From assembly GCF_963667685.1 (NCBI RefSeq), contig NZ_OY763930.1:679001-743000 (forward strand): a stretch of 64,000 bases of DNA, written 5' to 3'. This document shows positions 19,114-28,061 of the stretch, piece by piece; position 1 is the stretch's first letter, and the number at the start of each line of letters is the position of its first letter. The DNA is from Maridesulfovibrio sp. (GTDB lineage Bacteria; Desulfobacterota; Desulfovibrionia; Desulfovibrionales; Desulfovibrionaceae). The notes beneath the pieces are model-generated. The model was given only the letters and a program-made list of their open reading frames with translations, was not told the DNA's origin and did no database searches. A program made the position numbers and the translations under genes.

Positions 19114-20445
19114 CTAGGCCCCTTCCATACGTTTGAGCTTTTCACGCAGGGTTTTCCGGTTGATGCCCAGAATTTCAGCTGCTCTGGTTTTATTATTCCT
19201 GGTCATGGCCAGCACATTCTTGATGTGCTCTTTTTCCATGTCCGCAAGACTTCGGTCGACCCGGCCTTCCATCTGCAGACTGAAACGCATGTTCTCAGGA
19301 AGGTCTGTTACTTCAATGGGATCATGGTCTACTATGACTACCAGCCGTTGAATCAGATTTTCCAGTTCCCGCACGTTTCCGGGCCATGAATAATTGCGGA
19401 GAGCCTGCAAAGCCTCATCGGTCATTCGCGGTGTAGGCCGCTGCATGGATTTTGAAAAACGATCCAGAAAACTGCTGATCATTATCAAAATATCATCCCC
19501 TCGTTCAGCAAGAGACGGGACAGGAATGTCGACCACGTTCAATCGGTAGTAGAGATCTTCACGGAAAGATCCGTCATCCACCAGCCGCTTCAAGTCCTTA
19601 TGGGTTGCGGCCAGAATACGGGTGTCCACAGTGTTGACCACGCTCGAACCGACCTTGCAGAATTCTTTTGATTGCAGAATGCGCAAAAGCTTGGCCTGCA
19701 TATTCGGGCTGGCATCACCAATTTCATCAAGAAAAATAGTCCCGCCGTTGGCGATCTCAAAAAAACCGGCCCGTGCTTCCTTTGCTCCTGTAAAAGCTCC
19801 TTTCACGTGACCAAAAAGTTCACTTTCAACCAGAGAATCGGGGATAGCAGCACAGTTCACCGGAACAAATGGAGCAGCCCGACGCTCACTATGGTAGTGC
19901 ACGGCCCTTGCAACCAGTTCTTTACCTGTTCCGGAATCACCGGAAATCAGTACATTGGCATTGGTAGACGCGGCCTTGCCAATCCTCCTGAAAACAAGCT
20001 GCATCAGGGGAGAATTACCATAGATACCATAATTGCCGGACGGGACTTCGACAGTCTCGACAGCCTTACGCCGATTAACCCGCTCCATAATGCGGCCCAT
20101 AGCCGTAAGGAGTTCCTCCACTGTAAACGGCTTGGGAAGGTATTCTCCGGCTCCGTCTTTAATGGCCTCAACTGCACCTGAAATAGAAGGATAGCCGGTG
20201 ATCATCATGATTTCGATATCGCGGTGGTTTTCACGAACGTGACGGATCAAGTCCAGCCCGGAGGCCTGCGGCATTTTAAAATCGGTAATGACAACATCAA
20301 TATCATACTCTTCAAGCAACGGCAGGGCTTCATCCACACGCAAGGCGGTCAGCACCCCGTAACCGTTTGATTCAAGGTTTCGCTTGAGTACTTCAAGAGT
20401 ACTCATACTATCATCTACCGCCAGAATCTTAATTTTACCACTCAT
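19114..20445 (-). CDS. NtrC-type sigma-54-dependent response regulator
   Basis: A 443-residue activator. The receiver domain (1-120) has the acidic pair DD at 11-12, phospho-Asp near 55 (VVITDFKMP) and a conserved Lys near 105. The AAA+ domain has Walker A GDSGTGKE, the sigma-54 contact loop GAFTGA and GGTIFLDEIGD. The C-terminus is a Fis-type helix-turn-helix (KTRAAEILGINRKTLREKLKRM). It shares its first base with the stop of the preceding kinase gene, so the two are coupled and form a cognate pair. The -24/-12 elements at 27.1 and 27.6 kb are candidate targets. Confidence 0.96.
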   Translation of the reverse strand: MSGKIKILAVDDSMSTLEVLKRNLESNGYGVLTALRVDEALPLLEEYDIDVVITDFKMPQASGLDLIRHVRENHRDIEIMMITGYPSISGAVEAIKDGAGEYLPKPFTVEELLTAMGRIMERVNRRKAVETVEVPSGNYGIYGNSPLMQLVFRRIGKAASTNANVLISGDSGTGKELVARAVHYHSERRAAPFVPVNCAAIPDSLVESELFGHVKGAFTGAKEARAGFFEIANGGTIFLDEIGDASPNMQAKLLRILQSKEFCKVGSSVVNTVDTRILAATHKDLKRLVDDGSFREDLYYRLNVVDIPVPSLAERGDDILIMISSFLDRFSKSMQRPTPRMTDEALQALRNYSWPGNVRELENLIQRLVVIVDHDPIEVTDLPENMRFSLQMEGRVDRSLADMEKEHIKNVLAMTRNNKTRAAEILGINRKTLREKLKRMEGA

Positions 20446-21935
20446 CAGTCATCCGTTAAATTCTTTTGCTGGCAGGGAAGCACAATTTCAAAACTTGTTC
20501 CCTCGCCCTCTTCACTGTGTACCTGAATAAATCCTTTGTGCGCCTTTACGATACCAAGCACAACGGAAAGTCCCAACCCGGTCCCCTTATCAACATCTTT
20601 TGTCGTAAAAAAGGGATTGAAAATCTGTTTAAGCTCCGCTTCGGGAATTCCCGGGCCATTATCTTCAACTATAATATAAGCGTCACTCTTGTCACTTAGG
20701 GTTTTGATAGTCAGATTTCCCCCACCTTCCATGGCCTGAATGGCATTGGCGGCAAGGTTGACTATCACCTGCTTAATGTGCTGCGGGTCTGCAGGGACAA
20801 GAGGCAGATCATCCTCAAAATCGCACTTAATCTCAATATGGTGCCGCTTAGCGGCGGTCTCTGTAATACGCAGGGCTCCGGCAATAGTCTCGTTGATATC
20901 GGTCGGGATAAATTGCGGCGGCAGCTGTCTGCTGAAAAACATTAATTTCTTGATGATCTCCCGCGCATGCAAAGAAGAATCAACAATATTGCCCAAATCC
21001 ATCCGCACCTGTTCGTCCAGCCCCGCAGTCTGCAAAGCAAGCTGGGCATATCCTAAAATATTGGAGAGAGGTTCGTTTATTTCATGAGCCACTCCGGCTG
21101 AAAACTGACCGATCTTAGCCAGACGGTCAGCCTGCCGGAGCTGCTGCTCCAACTCTTTCTTGGCAGACTTGATCTCCTTTTTGGCCACAACGATGGCTAT
21201 CTGCTGTGCAACAGTCATGAGCAGATCTTTTTCGTCATCAATAAAAACAGGTTTATCGTAATTTTCCGGCACTTCAACGGCAACGGTAATGGTACCGCGA
21301 ATATCCCGGTGGGCATCCACCGGCTCGACCAGAAAATTGTCAGTCTTGCGGTACCCCGGTGTCTCCCAGCTGAGATTTCCGATACGCAGTCTGACATGGG
21401 TACTCTCCGGTCTCTGAAATCCGGAAGGCAGCATCTGAACGATACATTCCATGGTCTCCTTCAGGTCCAGTTCCAGGTCGCCGCCGAGCTTGGAGATTTC
21501 GAAAAGACAATTCAACTCCTTGTTGCGTTCTATGAGAGTAAACCGCTCATGAAGCAGGCCTTTCTGCCGAAGCATATGACTGGTTACATCCTGCCCGACG
21601 CAAAGGATGCTGACCACATTGGATCTGGAATCTGTAAGCTGCTTGATATTCCAGTCTATGTATATCTTGCTTCCGCCACGCGTGCGGATGTATCCGGAAA
21701 TCTTTGAAATATTATTTTCTTTCGCCTTGTTGAAAACATCCCTGCGGGCGTCTTCGCGTTCATCACGGGCGACAAAAGTTTCAAACCAGTCTTTCCCGGC
21801 CAGCTCTTTCATTGAATAGCCGGTAAGATCTTCCAGCCGGGTATTGCCATGGATGATTTCCCCGTTCAAATCCAATGTGACCACTATGCCGTGGCTCAGT
21901 TGCATTATAGTATCGTAGTATTCCTGCAGATTCAT
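20445..21935 (-). CDS. Cytoplasmic PAS-GAF sensor histidine kinase
   Basis: A 496-residue soluble kinase, with no membrane segment. A PAS domain covers about 8-120, a GAF-like segment about 140-255, and a short coiled coil leads to the H-box GQFSAGVAHEINEPLSN with the phospho-His near 284 (HEINEPL instead of the usual HEINNPL). The ATPase domain has NLAANAIQAMEG, DNGPGIPE and KGTGLGLSVV. It directly precedes and overlaps the NtrC-type regulator gene, so it is the likely phosphodonor. GAGGGG precedes the ATG. The pair lies 166 bases downstream of the permease operon, past a hairpin, so it may have its own promoter or depend on read-through. Confidence 0.94.
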   Translation of the reverse strand: MNLQEYYDTIMQLSHGIVVTLDLNGEIIHGNTRLEDLTGYSMKELAGKDWFETFVARDEREDARRDVFNKAKENNISKISGYIRTRGGSKIYIDWNIKQLTDSRSNVVSILCVGQDVTSHMLRQKGLLHERFTLIERNKELNCLFEISKLGGDLELDLKETMECIVQMLPSGFQRPESTHVRLRIGNLSWETPGYRKTDNFLVEPVDAHRDIRGTITVAVEVPENYDKPVFIDDEKDLLMTVAQQIAIVVAKKEIKSAKKELEQQLRQADRLAKIGQFSAGVAHEINEPLSNILGYAQLALQTAGLDEQVRMDLGNIVDSSLHAREIIKKLMFFSRQLPPQFIPTDINETIAGALRITETAAKRHHIEIKCDFEDDLPLVPADPQHIKQVIVNLAANAIQAMEGGGNLTIKTLSDKSDAYIIVEDNGPGIPEAELKQIFNPFFTTKDVDKGTGLGLSVVLGIVKAHKGFIQVHSEEGEGTSFEIVLPCQQKNLTDD

Positions 21936-22040
21936 TGTAATCCCCTCATCTTTAAAAGGATAAGGTGAAATCAGGCTGGAGTAAACCGTTTCAGCATCAG
22001 AGTCTTAACGTAAAACTGCTGCAATTTTAAAATCAAGTAT

Positions 22041-22070
22041 ACGGCCCGGAACTGGAGGCATCCGGGCCGT
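22041..22070 (-). terminator. Terminator-like hairpin after the permease operon
   Basis: A perfect 10-bp stem (acggcccgga / tccgggccgt) with a ten-base loop lies 32 bases past the small membrane protein gene. The T-tract after it is weak, so partial read-through into the kinase/activator pair is possible. Confidence 0.65.
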
Positions 22071-22101
22071 ACACCATTAATTAGGGGGTCCGGCAGTCAG
22101 A

Positions 22102-22788
22102 TCAATGTCCTAAATTGAGTCCCCATCCTTCGAAAACGAACAGGATGGCGAAGCCGTACCACAAAGTGTAAACCACGTAGAACACCAGTGAAAAGATGAC
22201 CAGCCACAGCTCATCCATAATATCCAAGGGTTCAATTTCATAATAGTTGTATGATGTTTCCACACCTTTCTTCATGACGGTGGAAGCAACCTTGGCAACC
22301 TTGAATTCACTCTGCCCGTTAAGTGACTTTTCCATGAGTCCGAGACTTGTCCACCAGTTAAAAGTAGTCCGGCGCGGATCAATGCCGTACTTGGCTGCTA
22401 CTTCTCCACCCTTGTTGTGGTACATGAGATCTGAGTCATCAAGACAGCTGTCAAGAATGCTGGAAATACGGCCTTGGACACTCAGTTCCTTACCGTTCAA
22501 AGCAACCTGTGCCCCGGCAGTGCTGAACAGCTTTTCAGACTGTTCAGCCTGCACTGCGGTGGTATAACTGAGTTTGATATCAACTTCCTTGTCCCCGAGT
22601 GATTTCACATTCTCACGCAGGCTGGGAAAGTAATTAACAGATCCCTTGGAAATTGAGTTGTACATGGCATCAAGGTAGGCCATGGCGTTTTTGCCATCAA
22701 ATATAGGCTGGAACATTACTGTCAGCACAATAAAGAAGAGAGCTAGCAGAACAAAACCGCCTGTGAATTCTTTCTTATTGACGATCAT
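22102..22788 (-). CDS. Membrane protein of unknown function, partner of TauE/SafE permease
   Basis: A 228-residue protein with one N-terminal membrane segment (about residues 10-32), a ~150-residue extracytoplasmic region, and one or two hydrophobic segments near the C-terminus (about 185-222). The start at 22788 is chosen because GGAGG, overlapping the end of the permease gene, lies nine bases before it. I do not recognise the family. Only two bases separate it from the permease stop, so the two are translationally coupled and probably form one membrane complex, with this protein perhaps acting as an accessory or ligand-presenting subunit (inference). Confidence 0.72.
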   Translation of the reverse strand: MIVNKKEFTGGFVLLALFFIVLTVMFQPIFDGKNAMAYLDAMYNSISKGSVNYFPSLRENVKSLGDKEVDIKLSYTTAVQAEQSEKLFSTAGAQVALNGKELSVQGRISSILDSCLDDSDLMYHNKGGEVAAKYGIDPRRTTFNWWTSLGLMEKSLNGQSEFKVAKVASTVMKKGVETSYNYYEIEPLDIMDELWLVIFSLVFYVVYTLWYGFAILFVFEGWGLNLGH

Positions 22789-22789
22789 T

Positions 22790-24070
22790 TTAACGTGCCT
22801 CCTCAACCTTGAGATTCCTGATATTCATAAGGAAGGTCCCGATAACCCAGATGGAGAAACCGCCTATAACTATAAAGAACGCCCATATGCCGATGCTGTC
22901 CAAAATGCTGCTGGTGGACGGAGAGATAGGAATATATCCCATTGCGCCGAGCTTCCCGGGAAGAGCGAAGATACGGTTCACAAATCCTGCCAGAACCGCC
23001 ATGGCATAAAAACCGCGGATGGTTATACCGGGGACGATCTTGGTAACTAATGCACCTATCTGGATACCCAGCAGGGAACCGAGCAGCATGCCCATGGCCA
23101 GAGTGTAGAAAATGAACCCGTAGATTGCGTACTGGCTGATTGATGCGAATCCCGCAGTGAACACAATCTGGAAGATATCTGTACCTACTGTCGTCATGGA
23201 AGAAACGCCGAGTACATATACAAAGATAGGGAAGGTAAGAAAGCCGCCACCGACTCCCATAATCCCGGCGGCGAGACCGACCAGCGCACCGGAAAGCACG
23301 AGAAACAACCATGAAATCTGGCGTCCTCCTGGTATCAGGTCATGGTCGAACTTGACCATAGGCGGAAAATTTACCCCCTGCAGTGATCTGGAGAGCGCAC
23401 CGATATCGACGCCTTCACTACCACCGTGAGCATCACCGCCCATACCGGACTTGCGAGCTTTGAGGTAGTCCATCATGGCATAGCTGCCGAGAAAGCCGAG
23501 CATGAGGGAGTACACGGTGGTGATGAATGCATCTGAAAGAACCGGATTGATCTCATAAAGCACGCGGTTGAAAATACCACCTGCTGTGGCTCCTAAAACG
23601 GCCCCGATCAGAAAAACCATTGCCAGCGGCACGGAAACGTTGCCCATCTTACGGTGGATTACGCTGCCCATGATCGCCTTAGCGAAAATGTGGAAGAGGT
23701 CGGTACCGACGGCCAGAATACCTTTGATCCCGGCACTCATCAGTGCGGGTGCGATGATAAAACCACCACCGGCCCCGATACAGCCTGTTATAAGCCCGGC
23801 TCCCAGACCGATAGCGATGGAAACCATGAAAATACCAAAGCTGTAAAAAGCAGGACTGTAAGACTTTTTCCCGCCGAGCAGGTCCGGAAGAATCGGAGCT
23901 ATCTCATCAGCAAAAGCGATGCCGCCAATAATTACAGGGATCAGCATCAGCCCGAGGAGCATCCTCAGTCTGCCGCTACCCATAATAGCTTTGGCATTGT
24001 CTATCTCCCAGCGGGCCATGTATCCGGCCCCGGCCATCATAAACTTACCCCATTGATTAAAAAACCTCAT
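22790..24070 (-). CDS. TauE/SafE family permease (putative sulfite/organosulfonate exporter)
   Basis: A 426-residue polytopic membrane protein. The ATG at 24070 has GAGGAT upstream. The duplicated TauE/SafE core is clear: GLGAGLITGCIGAGGGFIIAPAL in the first half and GLAAGIMGVGGGFLTFPIF in the second. An extra N-terminal hydrophobic segment and a ~45-residue cytoplasmic loop with GDAHGGSEG lie outside the usual core. The family moves sulfite, sulfoacetate or related anions; in a sulfate reducer, sulfur-oxyanion transport is plausible but not shown. It is encoded after three receivers in a signalling operon, suggesting that the transported anion or its flux is the signal. Confidence 0.9.
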   Translation of the reverse strand: MRFFNQWGKFMMAGAGYMARWEIDNAKAIMGSGRLRMLLGLMLIPVIIGGIAFADEIAPILPDLLGGKKSYSPAFYSFGIFMVSIAIGLGAGLITGCIGAGGGFIIAPALMSAGIKGILAVGTDLFHIFAKAIMGSVIHRKMGNVSVPLAMVFLIGAVLGATAGGIFNRVLYEINPVLSDAFITTVYSLMLGFLGSYAMMDYLKARKSGMGGDAHGGSEGVDIGALSRSLQGVNFPPMVKFDHDLIPGGRQISWLFLVLSGALVGLAAGIMGVGGGFLTFPIFVYVLGVSSMTTVGTDIFQIVFTAGFASISQYAIYGFIFYTLAMGMLLGSLLGIQIGALVTKIVPGITIRGFYAMAVLAGFVNRIFALPGKLGAMGYIPISPSTSSILDSIGIWAFFIVIGGFSIWVIGTFLMNIRNLKVEEAR

Positions 24071-24086
24071 GATTATCCTCACGTTG

Positions 24087-24461
24087 TCATTTGTTGTATT
24101 GCAAGACGGCATCCTGAAGTTTATTGACGAGTTCATCCACATCGGCCGGTTTCAGGAGATAATCGCAAGCTCCCATGGCCAGACTGGAAATCACAATGTC
24201 CGATTCCGCATGTGCCGTGAGCATCACGACCGCAATTCCGGGATACTGTCTCTTTATTTCTCCAAGCAGCTGTATTCCGTCCTTACCGGGCATCTTGATG
24301 TCCAGCAGCACCACGTCCACCGGGCGTTGCGCCAAAGCTTTTACTGCCTCGGCCGCTCCACCGGCCATGCCGACATCAAATCCCCTTTTTTCCAACCTGC
24401 GGGAAAGAACAAGAGAAAAATCAACTTCATCATCAACAAGAAGTACTTTTATCTTTTCCAT
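24087..24461 (-). CDS. Single-domain response regulator (third of three)
   Basis: A 124-residue stand-alone receiver without output domain. The acidic pair is at 10-11 (VLLVDDEVDFS), the phospho-Asp near 54 (VVLLDIKMPGKDG), then MLTAHA (conserved Thr) and LLKPAD (conserved Lys). The ATG at 24461 has AGGAG eight bases upstream and lies inside the end of the previous receiver gene, so the two overlap by 29 bases. With no output domain it must act by protein contact or as a phosphate shuttle or sink in a relay. Confidence 0.93.
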   Translation of the reverse strand: MEKIKVLLVDDEVDFSLVLSRRLEKRGFDVGMAGGAAEAVKALAQRPVDVVLLDIKMPGKDGIQLLGEIKRQYPGIAVVMLTAHAESDIVISSLAMGACDYLLKPADVDELVNKLQDAVLQYNK

Positions 24462-24849
24462 GGTCCAACTCCTTACGGATGGAGACCTGCTGCACTTTCT
24501 CAAGCAGCAGGCTGAACTCGACCGGTTTGGAAAGATAGTCAGCAGCTCCCAGACTCATACTTTCCGTCACAGCTTTTTCACTACCATGCCCGGTGAGCAT
24601 AAGAACCGGCAGGTCCGGGTCCAGCATTTTGAAAACTTTTAAAATCTCTATGCCATCCATTCCTTCTAGTTTGAGATCAAGCAAGGCAACATCAAATTGC
24701 TTTTCACGAAGCATCCGCACCGCGTCTTGTCCACGGTAGGCAGTCTCAACATGAATTCCACGCCGCTCCAGACGCTTGCGCAAGACTTCGGCAAACCCTA
24801 CCTCATCGTCGACTATGAGAAGTTTTATCTGTTTATCGTTGCCGGTCAT
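24433..24849 (-). CDS. Single-domain response regulator (second of three)
   Basis: A 138-residue receiver. Acidic residues lie at 14-15 (LLIVDDEVGFAEVL), phospho-Asp near 58 (VALLDLKLEGMDG), then MLTGHG and YLSKPVEF. The C-terminal tail is short, with no DNA-binding domain. The ATG at 24849 is preferred over a TTG two codons earlier because GGGGG lies seven bases before it. It shares the DDEVGF...LRKRLERRG pattern with its neighbours, suggesting tandem duplication of an ancestral receiver followed by divergence. Confidence 0.93.
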   Translation of the reverse strand: MTGNDKQIKLLIVDDEVGFAEVLRKRLERRGIHVETAYRGQDAVRMLREKQFDVALLDLKLEGMDGIEILKVFKMLDPDLPVLMLTGHGSEKAVTESMSLGAADYLSKPVEFSLLLEKVQQVSIRKELDHGKDKSTSC

Positions 24850-24883
24850 TTTCAAACCCCCGGATACGGTTTAACCGCACGGA

Positions 24884-25315
24884 TCAGACCATACGGTGCG
24901 TGATGTCATCTATTCGTGCCTGAACTTCTTCCTCTGCATGGGAGCGGTGCAGCTCCACGGCCTTGCGCAATTTGTCCGCAAGATCATCAATATTGCACGG
25001 CTTCATCAGGTAATCGAACGCACCGTTCTGCATACCGTCTATTGCGGACTCAACTGTGGCGTGCCCGGTAAGCATAATGACCTCCACTATGGGGAAATCA
25101 CGCTTGATATCGCGCAACACTTCCAGGCCGTCCTTACCCGGCATCTTCATGTCCAGAATAACAACTTCAATTCCGGGATTATCAGCAAGAATCTGCATGG
25201 CCTGCTCACCGTCATACGCTTTGTGGACAATCATGCTTCTTCTGGACAATCTCTTGGACATGGCATCAACAAACCCTACTTCATCATCAACGAACAGAAT
25301 GGTTGCATCCATCAT
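24884..25315 (-). CDS. Single-domain response regulator (first of three)
   Basis: A 143-residue receiver directly after the cache-domain kinase gene. It has ILFVDDEVGF (acidic pair 10-11), phospho-Asp near 55 (VVILDMKMPGKDG), MLTGHATVES and YLMKPCNIDDL. A charged, probably helical tail (RSHAEEEVQARIDDITHRMV) extends beyond the receiver fold and could mediate dimerisation or partner binding. The start overlaps the kinase end by four bases apart, with GGAGG upstream. It is the most likely direct phosphoacceptor of that kinase. Confidence 0.93.
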   Translation of the reverse strand: MMDATILFVDDEVGFVDAMSKRLSRRSMIVHKAYDGEQAMQILADNPGIEVVILDMKMPGKDGLEVLRDIKRDFPIVEVIMLTGHATVESAIDGMQNGAFDYLMKPCNIDDLADKLRKAVELHRSHAEEEVQARIDDITHRMV

Positions 25316-25319
25316 CGGT

Positions 25320-27029
25320 TCACTCCTCCTTTTCAACTTCATGCTCGGTTTCAGCCGCGGGCAGAGGCAGCCGGATATTAAATCTGGCTCCATGTCCTAC
25401 CGCGCTTTCAACATCAATTTCTCCACCCATTTGGTGAATAAGCCCAAAGCAGATGGAAAGCCCCAATCCGCTACCCTTGCCCACCGGCTTGGTGGTAAAG
25501 AAGGGATCAAATATCCTGCCCAGATTCGCGGCGGGTATTCCGGGACCTGTATCTGCTACGGAAATATATGCTTCACCGCCTTCAGCCCTGCAGGTAACGC
25601 TAAGGGTTCCACCCTTAGCTTCCATGGCCTGAACTGCGTTGTTGAAAAGGTTAAGAAAAACCTGCTGTAATTCGGATTCTGATACACAGACCGGCGGCAT
25701 ATCCCGGTCAAGGTCGAGAGATAGATTGACGTGAGCATAGCGGGCCTGCTGCATGGAAATTTCTACAACTTCCTCGAGGAGGTCCGGCAGGGAGACTTCA
25801 GCCACCCTTGGATCGGTCTTACGTGCGAAGCTGAGCAGCTTATGGGTGATATCCTTGCAACGTCCGCCTTGTGTGCGCACCTGCTCCAGTGCGCGGGTGA
25901 TTTCACCGTAAGAAGCCATTTCCATGCCTTCATCTTCCAGCAGATCGCTCACCCACCCGGCTTCCTCAATCATAATCGCTACCGGGTTGTTTATTTCATG
26001 GGCAATGCCCGCCGCCAGCTCTCCAATGGAGGCCAGTTTTCCGGTCTCAACCATCTGGCGGTTGATCATTTCGTTTTCATTATCAATAAATTCGATATGT
26101 AAAACCAGTTTGCGGGAGAGGTAGATCGCCATAATAATGATCGCCAGACCACCGGAAAGGAATATGGCCAGAGTGATATATTCACTGCGGATCATGGCCG
26201 AAAAGGCATCGGATATATTCTGCTGATAAACCAGCTTCCACTCCCCACCCTTGAGCAGAGAAGAAACAGTCACATACTTTTCACCGTCACTGCCTTTGGA
26301 AAGCTGGATGCTTACGCCTTCACCGTATAAAGGCCGCCGTATGGTTTTATAAGGAGTCAGCACCAGCTCACTGTTACGGTTGGCCTGCGGCCTGGTCTGG
26401 AAAACACCGTTCCTGTTCAAAATATAGGCATACCCGGTCTCGCCGATGTGCACATTCTCAACAAGGTTGGAGAATGCCAGAAAATCTATTGTTGCCCGCA
26501 AAGTCCATGGCCGGCCATCTTTGCTCTTACTATTGATGGTGATTATAAAATGCGGAGACTGGCGCAGCCCCATGAAAACATCGCTTATCCCGGTACTCTT
26601 GTTACGGGAACTCATGTACCAATCCGCCTTGGAATAATCTGCACCCAGCAGCTCGAAAGGTCCGGCATAGGCGACTTGCACCCCTTTCTCATTTATGATT
26701 CCAAAATCAACGAAGATACGTCCGTACTGCTGCTGCATCCCTTTTAAAGTCTGTTCCAGAATCCGGGAATCACTAAGCTGCTCATAAGTAAAAACACGGC
26801 TTAGGTATTGGACCTCGGCCAGCTTCTCACTTAGAAAATTGTTTACATTGTCAGTCTGCTTGGCAACTACCTCACCGAGATGGGCGTAGACCTTGGCCCT
26901 ATAGATGGACCTGAACTGATCAAAAATGAGACCACCAACAAGAATAAGCGGAGCAAGAGATACCGTAATCACCGTAATAGCGATCTTTCGGGAAAGCTTG
27001 TCATATGTACTCTTGGATTTAGTCTGCAT
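25320..27029 (-). CDS. Cache-domain sensor histidine kinase
   Basis: A 569-residue membrane kinase from the ATG at 27029 (a longer frame upstream would run through the -24/-12 promoter and is rejected). Membrane segments lie near residues 16-36 and 285-305. Between them is a ~245-residue periplasmic dCache-like sensor ([35 protein letters not shown]). A short linker leads to [22 protein letters not shown] with phospho-His near 344, then [19 protein letters not shown] and [11 protein letters not shown]. It heads an operon with three receivers, the permease and its partner protein, under a probable sigma-54 promoter. No strong Shine-Dalgarno is visible. Confidence 0.94.
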   Translation of the reverse strand: MQTKSKSTYDKLSRKIAITVITVSLAPLILVGGLIFDQFRSIYRAKVYAHLGEVVAKQTDNVNNFLSEKLAEVQYLSRVFTYEQLSDSRILEQTLKGMQQQYGRIFVDFGIINEKGVQVAYAGPFELLGADYSKADWYMSSRNKSTGISDVFMGLRQSPHFIITINSKSKDGRPWTLRATIDFLAFSNLVENVHIGETGYAYILNRNGVFQTRPQANRNSELVLTPYKTIRRPLYGEGVSIQLSKGSDGEKYVTVSSLLKGGEWKLVYQQNISDAFSAMIRSEYITLAIFLSGGLAIIIMAIYLSRKLVLHIEFIDNENEMINRQMVETGKLASIGELAAGIAHEINNPVAIMIEEAGWVSDLLEDEGMEMASYGEITRALEQVRTQGGRCKDITHKLLSFARKTDPRVAEVSLPDLLEEVVEISMQQARYAHVNLSLDLDRDMPPVCVSESELQQVFLNLFNNAVQAMEAKGGTLSVTCRAEGGEAYISVADTGPGIPAANLGRIFDPFFTTKPVGKGSGLGLSICFGLIHQMGGEIDVESAVGHGARFNIRLPLPAAETEHEVEKEE

Positions 27030-27097
27030 GGCTGTACCGTTCTTAGGTTTCAGTGATTCAAGGTCCGCAAAGCCTGCGGGCCTTCTGAAGCGCATTG

Positions 27098-27113
27098 AGC
27101 AAGTGGTATGCCA
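27098..27113 (-). promoter_or_regulatory. Sigma-54 (-24/-12) promoter of the kinase/receiver/permease operon
   Basis: The minus strand reads TGGCATACCACTTGCT, an almost exact match to the sigma-54 consensus TGGCACGN4TTGCW, with GG and GC ten bases apart. The start site would be near 27087, about 58 bases before the kinase ATG. A matching NtrC-type activator is encoded at 19114-20445. Confidence 0.82.
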
Positions 27114-27274
27114 CTTTGAGCAGGACAAGAGCAGACCCAATTTAGTCCTGAATCAATATAAGACTCTAATTTTTAAGATTTATTTTCAAAGAATCTAAAC
27201 AAGCCTATTAGTAATGTTGAGAGTACAGGACACCAACATTAGATCAAATCTCATACTCAACCAAAGCGTATCGG

Positions 27275-27416
27275 GTAATTTCACCCCGGCGGGGCAAAAC
27301 ACCCCGCTATTCATTTTTAATACCTTTCTCACCACACTGTGCGCTTTTTCACAAAGATTTGTAATTTCAACCATGACCAACGGTACAAAACGCCCCGTTT
27401 TTTCATTTTCAAACCT
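27275..27416. repeat. Imperfect direct repeat, two copies of about 50-55 bases
   Basis: Copies at 27275-27325 and 27361-27416 share gtaatttca, then a variable part, CAAAACRCCCCG, TTCATTTT and a final AACCT-like end. The first contains a hairpin (gcgggg/ccccgc, 27289-27307). They lie in the divergent spacer between the cache kinase and the fourth receiver. A lone pair may be activator-binding sites, or remnants of a dispersed intergenic repeat. Confidence 0.55.
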
Positions 27417-27584
27417 CATCCTCGCGAAAATTAGACTTCAAAAAAATATAATTTTATTCCGCAGTACACATATAAAAGGACTGAATCACACACTGATATC
27501 AAACATAACAACATGAAATATTTGAATAAAATTACAAAACAAACGAAAAGTAAGACTCCAAGACAGGAAGTGACTCCTACTGGT

Positions 27585-27600
27585 TGGCATGCTCATTGTA
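27585..27600 (+). promoter_or_regulatory. Candidate sigma-54 promoter of the fourth receiver gene
   Basis: TGGCATGCTCATTGTA matches the -24/-12 consensus except for GT instead of GC at -12. The start site would be about 27611, 25 bases before the ATG at 27636. Together with the divergent element at 27098-27113 it makes one co-regulated spacer. Confidence 0.6.
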
Positions 27601-27635
27601 ACGACCAGATAAAGCCAAGGATACGGAGGAAGATC

Positions 27636-28028
27636 ATGCGCAAAATTCGAATACTCCTCATAGATGATGAGAAAGGCTTTTCTTCAGTGCTGGCCAAGAG
27701 GCTTACCCGGAGAGGAGTTGAAGTTATCACCGCCGAAGACGGTGCAGACGGGTTGTTTAAACTGGATATGGAATTTTTTCAGGTAGTAATTCTGGATATG
27801 AAAATGCCCGGCATGAACGGATTGCAGGTTTTAAAGACCATTAAAAACCGTCACCCGGGTGTGGAAGTGATTCTGCTGACCGGGAATGCTGATATGGAAA
27901 GTGCTCTCGCCGCAATGAATGCAGGGGCTTTTGACTTCATACTTAAACCTGCGAATACTGAAATCCTGACCAACAGAATATACGATGCGGCCAAAAGCTG
28001 TCACATCACCATGGATAAGGCAGGATGA
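27636..28028 (+). CDS. Single-domain response regulator (fourth, divergent)
   Basis: A 130-residue receiver with GGAGG seven bases before the ATG. Acidic pair at 10-11 (ILLIDDEKGFSSVL), phospho-Asp near 54 (VVILDMKMPGMNG), LLTGNADMES (conserved Thr) and FILKPANTE (conserved Lys). It closely follows the pattern of the three receivers across the divergent promoter (KRLTRRG after the acidic pair), so it belongs to the same relay. No output domain is present. After its stop codon comes about 1.1 kb without an intact large gene. Confidence 0.93.
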   Translation: MRKIRILLIDDEKGFSSVLAKRLTRRGVEVITAEDGADGLFKLDMEFFQVVILDMKMPGMNGLQVLKTIKNRHPGVEVILLTGNADMESALAAMNAGAFDFILKPANTEILTNRIYDAAKSCHITMDKAG

Positions 28029-28061
28029 ACAAAAGCATTGATAGTATTTTTGCAGATACTA

